Shown: in pieces, positions 11,623 through 22,156 of the stretch
Numbering within the stretch: the stretch's first letter is position 1
Layout: the number at the start of each line of letters is the position of its first letter
Assembly (NCBI RefSeq): GCF_001411555.2
Contig: NC_049906.1
Coordinates: forward strand, 996,781 to 1,060,780
DNA: 64,000 nt
Source: Juglans regia
Lineage: Eukaryota; Streptophyta; Magnoliopsida; Fagales; Juglandaceae
Direction: 5' to 3'
The notes under the pieces: model-generated
Told to the model about the DNA's origin: nothing
The model's database searches: none
What the model saw: the letters and a program-made list of their open reading frames with translations, nothing else
Program-made: the position numbers and the translations under genes

Positions 11623-12470
11623 CTCATGGCGTCACACCACCTTGCTCAAGAACCCAGCCACGTCGCCAGCCATTTCCAGTCATGTCGTCGACCACTTCCG
11701 ACCGTTTAGAATCACCGAATCAGTCTCTCTCCTTCGGTGAGTTTCAGCCCTGTATCGCACACCATCCCTGAGCCCTTTGTTTCCTTTTCGCATGGCCTGT
11801 TTCTTTTTGTTTTGTTTTCGTGTGTTCTAAATCTCTAGATCCTTTGTTTCATAACGGGCCTTTGGGCCTTAAGCCCATTCGGCCAGTGCTTTTCCTAAGA
11901 CAAAGTATGCTGACATCTCTAAGTTACATATAGAGATCGGTAGGAGATGGCTAACATACTTCATATAGAGATCGGTAGACACACTTCAGCAGTGATCGAT
12001 ACAATGCATATCGAGGTCCGAACTGCCATGTCTGAGTTGCGTACAAAGATTAAAGCTAGTATCTTTGAATTATGTACAAAAATTAATGCTAGCATCTCTA
12101 AGTTACGTACAGAGATTTATGCCATTACTGCGACTCAAGTTATGCTCAATTCTGGGCTGACACAGGAAGAGATCTAATTAGCTACAGTCGAGGATGTGTG
12201 CAGAGAGCTGAGATCATAGTAGTTTCTATCTTTTATTTATATTTTTCTTTATTTTTGGTATCGACAATATCGGATGTTTTGTAAATTTGATTCAATTATG
12301 AATTAAATCCTTTTTGTCTTTTTTGGATTAATTATTGATTTATATTATGTGGTTTATAAATGATAAGTAAAATAAGATAATTAGTTTAACAAGAATAAAT
12401 TAAAATTAAAATTAAAAAAATAATAAAAATAAAATAATAAAAAATAATTTTAAAATATGTAAAGGAGCAT
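11031..12470. other. CACTA-element interior with a (TC)n tract and a GC-richer block
   Basis: 11573-11619 is a long (TC)n microsatellite. 11390-11760 is richer in GC than its surroundings and looks like the 5' leader of a plant gene, but no conserved protein follows. 11890-12115 contains a repeated 'atctctaagttacatatagagatcgg'-type unit. Confidence 0.45.
11947..12177 (+). CDS. Small coiled-coil-like open frame, unrecognised
   Basis: The 76-residue frame has an ATG start and repeats of the kind ELRTKIKASIFELCTKINAS, which arise from a short nucleotide repeat and would form an amphipathic helix. I recognise no family. It lies inside the CACTA-like element, downstream of a (TC)n tract and a GC-richer leader-like block, so it could be the last exon of an element-encoded or captured gene. 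It could equally be a chance frame in repeated DNA. Confidence 0.2.
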   Translation: MANILHIEIGRHTSAVIDTMHIEVRTAMSELRTKIKASIFELCTKINASISKLRTEIYAITATQVMLNSGLTQEEI

Positions 12471-12867
12471 TCATCTAACCACCGTGTGAACACTTTATTT
12501 TAGATTCAAACAGTTATTAACTTACGATTCGAACGGTATAGGAAAATGTTCAAATGGTAAGTCAATGTCCCACCAAAATGTATTGACTTAGCCCGCCAAT
12601 TTACTGTTCTATCATAAATAATATATGTTCGAACATTATTTAACCTTAGAGTTTGAATGTTAAGTCAATGTCTTGCTAAAGATTTTTACTAAACACGCCA
12701 AATTATCGTTTGACCGTATATAATTTCTGTTCGAATGTTTATGTTATTTCGTTCGAGCGGTTATCTTATTAGGTACAAAATGTTTTGTCCCTACATCTAA
12801 TTTTTTAGAATGATTTTCAATTCATTCTAAAGAAAAATCGTCTCAATATCTCTTTTTTGTTGTAATG

Positions 12868-13437
12868 ATAAATGAGTTGAATTGATCTAAAATGTTTTAA
12901 TTTAAATGGGTTGAATGATCATAAACGATTAATAGGACTTAATTAACACAATATATACCATATCAAATTGTTTTTTTTTTTAAAATCAAACATGTCTTAT
13001 TGATAACCCATTTATAACAAGAAATGAATACAAGAGGGACTAGCCTCCATTTTTTTTTTTTTAAGGGACTAGCCTCCATATGAACAATCTCATCAAAAAT
13101 ATGTAAGGCATTTTTTGTCAAATAGAAGTGTTATTTGAAAGCCTTTACACCACATACCATCTACGTGTCATACTTTGATTTGTAAGATTTAAATTTTAAA
13201 ATTTATCTTCCAAATCAAATTAGGACACGTGGATGGTGTAAATGTGTTCAAATAGAATTATTCTTTTGTCAAAGGATAATGCTAGGGTGCACCCCACAAA
13301 TATGCACACTAGTGTAAATGAGTTTATTTTTTTTTTAAACATCCTTAATCATTAAGAAAAAAATAAAATATAAATATAAATTCAATAATATTCGCTTCCT
13401 TAACCATTAAGAAAAAAAAATAAAAAAATAAAAATAT
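12868..13437. other. Spacer between CACTA-like elements with a small foldback
   Basis: At about 13128-13265 a foldback pairs 'tagaagtgttatttg...acaccacataccatctacgtgtc' with 'gacacgtggatggtgtaaatgtgttcaaatagaatta', probably a small MITE. The rest is A/T-rich with poly-T and poly-A runs and no gene. Confidence 0.5.
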
Positions 13438-14706
13438 CACTACAACAAATTGTGTTTTTTGAGATAAAAAATTTTGTCTAAAAAAACACAATTTTCTTCC
13501 CAAATTAGATTTGGAGATGAAAAAATTACGTCTCAAAAATTTTTTGGATGAAAATCAAATTTCTTCTCAAAAAATCATTTTTAGAGATGAAATTGGGCGG
13601 ATTTAGTCAAAATCGTTCGAACGGATAATTTGTTTTGAGACGACCCGATTTCGTCTCAATATATTGTTCGAATGAAATATTTATCCATCTGAACAGAGAT
13701 GTCCATTCGAATAATATGAAATATTCATTTGAACTAATATCCATATTTGATTATGTTCGAATTAACTAAGTGTTCAAAAAGATTTTATGCGTTCGAACTA
13801 ATAAATTTTTCAAACGACTTGTGTTCGAACAAAACTTATGTTTGTTCGAACAGAAATTTTATTTTTGGAAATTATATCCGTTCGAACGGGGTTTTGCACA
13901 TAAATGTTGTTCAAATAAATAATTTATTTTCAAACGTCCGTATATCTCGTTTGTCGTTTGAATGTGTTAGTTTTTATTCGAATGGGTCTGTTTTGGTTCG
14001 AATGTGTTAATGGTAATTTACCGTTCGAACTGTATTAATCTTGCATATCACAATTTAATTAAAAATAACATACTAATATTACACATTGTAATTCAAACAT
14101 CAGTTGTCCAAAGTAGTGCAAACTTCATAATATAAATGCAATTAAAGAAAAGATAAATTTGAAGACTATGGTGGTGGCATAGAGTTTTGGGACATCATTG
14201 ATTGGAATTGTTCAAACATTTTTTGGTTATTCAACTGCATCCTCTTTTCTAATCTTGCCTCCAAATCCGCTGTTTGATCTAATCGGGTCAGTAACTCTTT
14301 TTTCTCGAACTTCAATCATTCTATCTCAAGTGCTGCTTCCTCCAATTCCTTAGTCTTGTCGTCATTTGATTTGGCTCGAGAATAGGATGATGATGATGAG
14401 GAGGATGGTTTTACGAACGTCATAAATCCCTCAAATATCCAAAATGTGATCCAAGAACTTGAGAAATGATTTGAGCATCGTTGACAGATGGTGCATCAGA
14501 TGGATCCGCATCAGTTTCCTTAAGAGATATCATCTTGTCCTACAAAAACAAAAACATTAAAATTAATATAAGTAACAAAAATATTATGTGATAATGAAAT
14601 TAAAAAAACTTAAACTTACATAATTTGCCTCTGCTTCGGGACTGGCCCAAACACCGTCATGATTTTTATGTGTTTTAGCATACAATTGGGTCAAATCATA
14701 GTCATA
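13438..14706. mobile_element. Second CACTA-like element, left part
   Basis: It starts CACTACAACAAATTGTG, close to the inverse of the first element's right end (12852-12867). At 13610-14035 it carries a dense array of GTTCGAAC-like motifs, at least a dozen variants. A transposase tail follows on the minus strand. The element is interrupted at about 14706 by LINE sequence and I cannot find its right end. Confidence 0.6.
14160..14700 (-). pseudogene. En/Spm-type transposase tail, two exons visible, frameshifted
   Basis: An upstream exon ends at 14620 with YAKTHKNHDGVWASPEAEANY followed by GTAAGT. The next starts at 14539 after a TTTTTGTAG acceptor and encodes DKMISLKETDADPSDAPSVN and SQVLGSHFGYLRDL, then hits a stop and continues out of frame through the Ser-rich and charged tail. 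'KTHK..DG.W' followed by a GYL(R/K)GLG-like motif is the usual C-terminal layout in plant Ptta/En/Spm transposases. It matches 7926-8165. It is clearly non-functional here. Confidence 0.65.
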
Positions 14707-15915
14707 TTGGAAAAATTACAAAAAGGACTTGTGATTGTAGAAAAGTTATATTGAGAAAATACTTAGCTTTAAAAACCTTAAACAACAATGAATCATAATT
14801 ATGTAGTAATCTCTAGTCTTGTTTAGCAAGCAAGGACAATATGAAAATCTTTAAATTACAAAAACTCATGATCGCACCATCCAATTTGGATTCACACATT
14901 TGATTCCAACTAACTTAATGAACTTCATGCTTAGGCCCACGCCAAAATCTAGCGAACATACTTTCTAATTTTCTGCAAAAAGACTTTGGTAGTTGAAAAT
15001 AACTCATAGTTTATGTAGGTAATGCTTGAACTACTGACTTAATGAGAATTTCTTGACCAGCTTGTGATAGAAGTTTTTCCTTCCATCTTTGTAATTTATT
15101 TTATACTCTTGATTTTAGATCTTGGAAAATAGTTTAACGAAAATGCCCAAAAAAGGATGATAACCCTAGTATGGTGTTGAATGGACTGTTGATTCTAACG
15201 TGCCCTAATAGCAGTCACCTCTTCCTCGATCCCCGACAATTTTACTAATTCTTAACTCTATTTTCTACAAATTTACCTGCTGGCCAGATGTAGTTGCAAA
15301 AATATTGATTAAGTGTTGTAGTGCAGAATCTCTACCATATTAGCTCTACAAACAACAAACTATCATCAGCAAAAAAAAAAAGTGAGTAATTTTTGGAACA
15401 CCATGACGTACTCTTACATCCCTTATCAACCGTTGGTTCTCAGCTTCTTGAATGAGATAGGATAGCTCATCAGCACATAAAACAAACAAATACGAAGATA
15501 ACATATCACCTTGTTGGATATCCCGACAAGAAAAAACACATGATGTAGGCACACCATTAAGGAGTATATGATAAGATACCAAAGATAGACATGAGAGATC
15601 AATCAATGAAACCCAGCTAGAATGAAAACCCAACCAAAGCATCACGTTTTCAAGAAACTTTCATTCCATCATATCATAAGTTTTAATCATATCAAGTTTA
15701 AAAAGACATGCATGACACCTATTTTACCCGACCCCTCCTTTTAGGAATGGAATGGACAGCCTCTTAATCGAGAAGAATATTATCCGTAATATGTTGCCCG
15801 AGGAGAAAAGTAGGTTGATTAGGGGAAATAACTTGGGGCGAAATAATTTTCAGCCTATTAGCAATTATCTTCCTCATTATTATTTGTAAACCACATTACA
15901 AAATCTTTTGTCTAA
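14707..15915 (-). pseudogene. LINE reverse transcriptase remnant
   Basis: 15346-15645 on the minus strand encodes an RT core: WVSLIDLSCLSLVSYHILLNG, then DIQQGDMLSSYLFVLCADEL (the RQGDPLSPYLF motif) and KITHFFF leading to a shifted ADD region. Downstream (14720-14950) VSWNQMCESKLDGAIMSFCN and LLAKQD match the post-RT segment. Stops and frameshifts are frequent. It adjoins the CACTA-like transposase tail, so insertion into that element is likely. Confidence 0.75.
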
Positions 15916-18376
15916 TAGTAGCAGCCACAAAGAAATGTCGTCGGCAATCTAATTCAGATATTAACTATGTACGTACGTACGTACAAATGCATGTGGAATT
16001 AAGGCATTAATTTGCAGGAAATTAAGGTACATGCATAGTTCCAGCATCTTTTGATTTTCTCGTTTGAACTAAGGTTCCATATATAAATTCTTTTGTTTAA
16101 GATATATTAGTGGCGATCGTTGCTGGCGTTAACGTAAAATTAATTCGTGTAATAATATATTATGTGTCATTTTCATCGCTATTTTATTTTGCTCCAACTC
16201 ATGATCATTTTCCTTACTTTTCCATAAAATAGTTAGCGATGAGGACAAAGAATATCAATTCGCCGCAACAAAACCGCGTTACCACTAATTCTCCATTAAC
16301 TGCGATAAAGATACAGATAATCAAATGTCAGATTGAGGTGATTTTTTTTTATTATAAAAACTACTGATAACTTTGACCTTAGGTACCGGCCGGTGTCGAT
16401 CCGATAGAGTAAATACTCTATTATATTATATATATATATATATTTATATGAGCGGTGTAGCACTGGTCAAAGTGACCGTCAGTTTAAATTAATTTTTTTT
16501 TTATTTTTTATGATTTTTTATTTATATATTTTTTTATCATTTTAAAATATTTTTAAAAAATATAAAATAAATATCAATATATTAATAGTTATTTTCTTAC
16601 CCATTAAGAAAAATGGTTATAAAAAAAAACCCCGCCCACTTATATATTACGGCGCGCGGGGTTATTTTTGGTTATTTATTGTTAAATAAACCTATCTAAA
16701 AATAAATAAAAACACTTAACAGGAATCCGTGGTTCTAGTACTATTATCATTTCTTTTAACTTTATAATAACTAAGATGCATGCAGTAGTACATCGATCGA
16801 TGGTTTTGTACTAAGAGATATCTTTTGTACTTCTGTTTTTGTACTGTAAAAACTCTGCTAAGCGCTATATATATATATATGAACCTCTTCTCTTGGACAT
16901 GGGAAGTTTGCTTTTTGGTTTGGATTTCATTATAGGTTTCTTTAGATTGTTATTTATGTTTCTTGAGTTGGTGTTTTATTGGGTGACTTGATTGTTACCA
17001 CAATTTTCTTCTACATAAACAAGAACCTAGCTAGCAAGCAAACCCTCAAACCTCCTTCGTTCTCTTATTTATATTAGCTCTTCATCTCAAAGTGCCTTAG
17101 ATCTCCGGCCAACGTCTTCCGAGTTTTTTTAGTACTTCCGTGCGTGCCTTAAATCCGATGTTTTCCTCATCATGCCATATTGTAGAATAGAAAGCAGGTG
17201 GGAGGAGTAAAACATTTGGTTTACGTCGCGGGAGCGTTAAAGTCAACACGTCATGACCGAAGGTACATGACATGACATGCAGTGGATTAGTGCAATGTTT
17301 TCTGCACACGTTTTACCTCCGATCGATCCGAAGTTGAAGTACTTTATGATAATGTTTGCTGGCCAGCTAGCATGTGAATATTAATTAATATTGTCGTCTA
17401 AGCACTACGTACGCGTGATCGAAGACTAGGAATGGATCAACTATATATGCATGCACATGGTAGGTAGCTAGCTTTTGTTCTTCTTTTTTTTTTTCTTCTT
17501 ATAATTTAAAGGGTACTCGATAACGCACATTGATTTCGTTACGTGTTTTTGAAATCTTTAATTATAAAAATAAAATACATGAATTAATTAATTACATGGT
17601 CCAAGCTGTCCAATATGGCCCACTGCTGATCAGCTTTGTTGAAATTTCATCTACTTTTCCATCTTTTCGATTCTCTGCATGCGATGATCATCACATGGTC
17701 TGGATGGGCTGAAAAATGGCTCAATTCTCTGAGATTCTTTCTTTGTTATAATAGTCAAATCTCCATAGCTGTCAATTATCCCAGATTAATTCAATCCTCT
17801 GAAAAAGTACTCAATAGAAAATAATTACTGATATATTTTTCTAAGTATTAATACATGATCGTCATATATCGCATGTTACCTTGGGCTAGCATGGGCAGTA
17901 GTATTAATAATGGAGCCAAGCAGCTCATCTTAATAATTTGTTTGCCAGGAATCTACCAAATCATGTCACACCGATCGAGTGATGCCAACCATTATTGTTA
18001 TCATGGCAACTAATACCGCATTTATCTCTGTCCTTATCCGATCGATCAGTAGTGAAAGTTAATTTAATTTAATACACTCACATATGTATCTTGTAACAAA
18101 GACAATAGGAACCAACCAACATCAATAAATTTTAACCTACCCATTAATTATATATCTACCGAAAACAAGCTTGTTGGTACATATATATATATATATATAT
18201 TAAGAAGAATGAAAACGTGACTGAATTAATTAGAGCCTGGTGACACTTTTGACGAGGTCTCTATCTTTTCAAATTTTAAATCATGCAGGCCGGTTCGACA
18301 TCATGTTATGAGCTAGCGCTAGCTATATATGGGTGTTGGGAAGTATTGATCACAATCTAGTACTGGATGATGCATG
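15916..18376. other. Non-coding stretch
   Basis: No gene is supported. There are (TA)n tracts near 16430 and 16868, and GTAC-rich short repeats near 15968. A minus-strand open frame at 17097-17309 (70 residues, Arg/Pro-rich) has no recognisable domain. Confidence 0.45.
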
Positions 18377-18514
18377 TATTACAAGAAAATTGTTTATTTG
18401 TGACCATTTAATTTCAGTAAAATGATTATTTACAGTCAAAATAAGTCTGTTTTGGTCACAAATAACCTTTTCGCCGTAATTAAATAGCCACAAAAATTTA
18501 TTTTTCTTGTAGTG
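18377..18514. mobile_element. CACTA-type MITE, second copy
   Basis: The ends are TATTACAAGAAAA (a diverged CACTACAAG) and TTTTTCTTGTAGTG, flanked by ATG on both sides (18374-18376, 18515-18517). The interior matches 5762-5899 (TTTGTGACC, AAATGA.TATTTAC, GGTCACAAATA). Confidence 0.85.
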
Positions 18515-18517
18515 ATG

Positions 18518-19495
18518 ATCAATAGCTTCGAATCCTAATTAATTATATTTTCAAAATTCAATGGTATGGATCTTTAAACTCAAATTATATTTATCATCTT
18601 ATAAGTATTTGGTACGCGTAAATGCAACACTTTACGTTTTAACTTGAAAATAAAAATGCTGATGTGAAAATATCTCTACTATATATATGTAGATTAACAG
18701 AGGATGATACCAGCATTAATGTGCTTGCTTCTTCTCATCCATGGCGTTTGAAATTTGAATAAGCATGAGCTACGTACGGCCTCTTAGCATCTTGATTATT
18801 GCATGCAGTCACTCAAAAGAGGTATACACCTAACACCATTTACCAGATAGTACTGCCCGCGGCTCAATGCTGGTTAGCCATTAATTAGGCAGTTGCCTAA
18901 AGGCCCCCAAAAGCTAGCAAGGCTCCAAAACTTTTAAATGCCTTAATATAAATATATATATATATATATTTTAAAAAAGATCTAAAATAAGATAGATATT
19001 ATAAATTTATTATAATGATGATGATAGATCAAAATCCACTTACCAACGAAATGAATATCCTACTGCCCATTTGATCATATATATTAAAAAGAGATCAAAA
19101 AGAAAAAGAAAAAGAAAAAGAAAGTAATTGCGCGCCGATCGATGTTGTTCATTTCTTTTGACTAGAAAATTAAACTAATTAAAAGATCATATATACCTGT
19201 GATCTTGGTCTTCAAATCTCGTCTCGCATAGCTAACACGCGGCCACATATATATTATAAAGCATTACTGTTAATAATGACATGACCCGGGTCTGTCAATA
19301 TATATCAACATGATAGTTTTTTATTCTTTCTAAAGAGTGCACCTTAATTCATCATAATTAACTGGGAATTAATGAGGACTATAACATGATGATTATATGA
19401 TCTTATGTCTCTTTTGCTTAAAGATTTACTTTTTGGGGAGTCATCAGCAAAAAATTAAAAGCAGAATATATATTAATTAATAGAATGAAAAAGCA

Positions 19496-19533
<38 letters not shown>

Positions 19534-20015
19534 GCATCAAAGTTAAAATAAGAGTTAGTCTACAAACAGTCTTTATTTGAGGATTGTTTATATAAGTCCA
19601 TTCAGTTATATTTAAATAAATTTAAAAATTATAATAATATTCTTTTTAAAATAATATTTTTCTCTTTTTTATCTTTATTTATTAATGAAATTATAAATGC
19701 AGCACTCCACTTAAGATTATAAATAAAATTTCTCTTAAAATAATGAGGGATTGGCAAGTGGACAATTCACGTGAGTACTGTTTTCTCGTTCTGCAAGTAT
19801 TTTTAATCGAGCTAAGTAATTAAAGATTAATCTATCTATAAACGTCATTTAATTAATCTATGCGTAACATCATCGCTATGGTCGACGGACCAATACTCTA
19901 CGAAAGACATTAATAATTAATGGCACAACAATTTTATAATCAAGTATTATCAAGTCACGTGCCAAACGAGGATCAAAATAATCCCATATCAAATCGTACG
20001 CTCAACTCGGTAAAC
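18518..20015. other. Non-coding, low-complexity tracts
   Basis: (TA)n runs lie at about 18953-18970 and 19499-19531, with an (AAAAAG)n run near 19095. I see no gene. Confidence 0.5.
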
Positions 20016-20019
20016 TAAG

Positions 20020-20245
20020 GAATCTTTTGAGAGTGAGATGAGATGATAATTTTATAAATAATAATAAGATAGTTTGTGAATAGTAGTGAGATATATAATT
20101 TAAATTGAGTATTTTTTAGGTTTTAGGAAATGAAAGAAAAAAAGTTAAATAAAAATGATTATAAAGTTAAAATATTGTTAGAATATAGTTTTATAATATT
20201 ATTTTTATTTAGAAATTTGAAAAAGTTGATTTTTTTTTTTTTAAG
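20020..20245. mobile_element. GATGAGAT-family foldback element
   Basis: It runs from 'gagagtgagatgagatgat' through the family core 'aatattgttagaatata.ttttataatatta' to 'aaatttgaaaaagttga'. The right half is shortened. Confidence 0.65.
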
Positions 20246-20717
20246 TATGAAAAGAAGTAATGACCGACATACCAACTACACCAGCTTAAGGTCTCGTTTG
20301 GTTTAGCAGTACTATAGATAAGATGAAATGAGAATACCGTCTCGTTAAAAACAGGTTAAATAGACAGGTTAAACATTAGGCCGAAAAGAACCGTCGAAAT
20401 TAAAATTAATCGTTTGATCTTATTCATTTAATATGAAGAGTCACCGACACATATATGTATGTATTCAATATTCCAACCATTAAAGAGGTGATCTAAAACC
20501 GCTATTTTTGGTCATTTTTTATGTTATCTAAAATTAGGCCAATTTCACCTAGCTATATATTTAGTGTAAATTATGAGCAATTTGCAGTATTTATTCAGAT
20601 AAAAACAAATTTTTATTTTATTCTAGTTAGCTTGCAATTAGTAAAAAAAATCTATCGTTGATCCAGCGTTAAAACTATATTTTGATTCTAGTGCTAATTA
20701 ATAAAACAAGGATAGCG

Positions 20718-21060
20718 AGGCCAGTTTGGTGCCTTAGATGAGATATAAAATTTTCATTTGATTTGATTTCATCTCATCCTATCTTATTTACAAACATAAT
20801 TCAAATACAAAATTTTTAAACTAATCATTACAATTTTTTTAAACTTTTAAATAAAAAATAAAAAACAATTATACTTTTTTCAAATCTTCAAACAAAAATA
20901 ATATTATAAAACTATATTATTACAATATTTTAACTTTATAATATTTTTATTCAACTTTTTCTCTTTCCTTTCAGAAAACCCAAAAAATACTTAATTCAAA
21001 TTATCTCACCACTACTATTCACAAAATTCTCATCTCATTTTATTTCATCCCATCTTTTTT
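20718..21060. mobile_element. GATGAGAT-family foldback element, with partial copies on both sides
   Basis: It contains 'catctcatcctatctta', 'tattttaactttataatatttttattcaactttttc' and 'ctcatctcattttatttcatcccatc'. Further partial family sequence lies at 20297-20340, 21061-21180 and 21740-21975, so several copies have accumulated around the next element. Confidence 0.65.
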
Positions 21061-21186
21061 ACAAATATAATTCAAATACAAAATTTTTCAATTAAACTAA
21101 TCAATATTATAACTTTTTCAAACTACTCATTGTAATTTTTTCAAATTTTCATCTCAAAATCTTCATACCATCTCATCACCTTCTCA

Positions 21187-21732
21187 GAGCATTCTCATTG
21201 GATTAGCTAAAAGCTAAATCCAATGAGAATTTAGCTATTAGGTGGATAAATTGCTCACATTGAATTAGCTAGCTACAGTAATATCCAAACTAATTTTCAA
21301 ATTTAGAAGACACTATTCAATAATCAAATTCTTTTTATATTATTTCTTTCTCTTTCATTTTAATATTAATTATTTCTCTCTCCATTTTAAATGACAATTG
21401 AAAAAATATAATTAGAATACAATTACAAATTAATATATAATATTATAAATAGTAAAATATGAAAAAATAAAATAAATTCATAATTAAAAAAATTAAAAAA
21501 TTTTCAAAATTATTAATTACTCATTACTATATAATGAATAAATAGATAATTCAATTTGGAGATTTGATGTGAATAGTTAAAATTAAATTCATCTTATATT
21601 ATTTTATTGTCATATAATGAAAAAATGGCTATTCCAATGTAGAAATTTATATAAATGGAATAGCTAAAAGTTAAATTCATCTTACATTCATAAAAAATGT
21701 ACTTTAATTTAACTATTCCAATGAGAGTGCTC
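21187..21732. mobile_element. Foldback MITE, PIF/Harbinger-like, complete copy
   Basis: The ends are GAGCATTCTCATTGGATTAG and its inverse CCAATGAGAGTGCTC. TCA flanks both sides (21184-21186, 21733-21735). The interior is the inverse orientation of 4645-5334. Length is 546 bases. Confidence 0.8.
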
Positions 21733-22073
21733 TCAAACATCACTAAAAAAAAATAATTTCAAACTAATCATTACAATTTTCTAAACTTAAAAAAAAATAA
21801 AAAAAACAATTCAATATTTTCAACTCTACAAATAAAAATAATATTAATAAATTATATTTCAATAATATTTTAATTTTATAATATTTTTTATTCAACTTTT
21901 TTAAACCCATTTTCTAAAATCACATCAAACAAACTATTTAGCGTACTACGTACTATTTATAAAAGTATTATCTCATCTCACTCCTGCATTAAAAATTTCG
22001 GAGACATTTTGAATCCCTAATTTCAGGGGGATATATAGGTTTTTGACCACATTAACCCTAGTAGCTAGTTTTC

Positions 22074-22080
22074 TATAAAT
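22074..22080 (+). promoter_or_regulatory. Putative TATA box of laccase A
   Basis: TATAAAT lies 77 bases before the ATG. The following 'ggccagctgaaagtc' is shared with the leader of laccase B (45587-45602), where a TATAAATA lies at a similar distance. Confidence 0.5.
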
Positions 22081-22156
22081 TGATTCTAAAGGCCAGCTGA
22101 AAGTCACAGATCGAAAGAGATTCAATATCGAAAAAGGATTTTCCTGTCTGGTGAGA

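Larger units (their letters stand above)
7095..12867. mobile_element. CACTA-like element with GTTCGAAC subterminal arrays and a nested LINE
   Basis: The left end is CACTACAACAG at 7095, with a second CACTACAAAA at 7132. The right end reads TGTTGTAATG ending at 12867, the inverse of CATTACAACA. ATA flanks both possible left ends and the right end (12868-12870), giving a 3-base duplication. Degenerate GTTCGAACG-type motifs crowd the subterminal regions (about 7330-7610 and 12520-12770) and recur at 8705-8940. A transposase tail lies at 7926-8165 on the minus strand, and a LINE remnant fills 9260-11030. Subterminal repeats, CACTA ends and 3-base duplications are the signature of En/Spm (CACTA) elements. 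The element looks non-autonomous now. Confidence 0.65.

Noticed and set aside
17097..17309. 70-codon minus-strand frame, Arg/Pro-rich
   Set aside because: No family recognised, no splice context and no neighbouring exons; probably chance.
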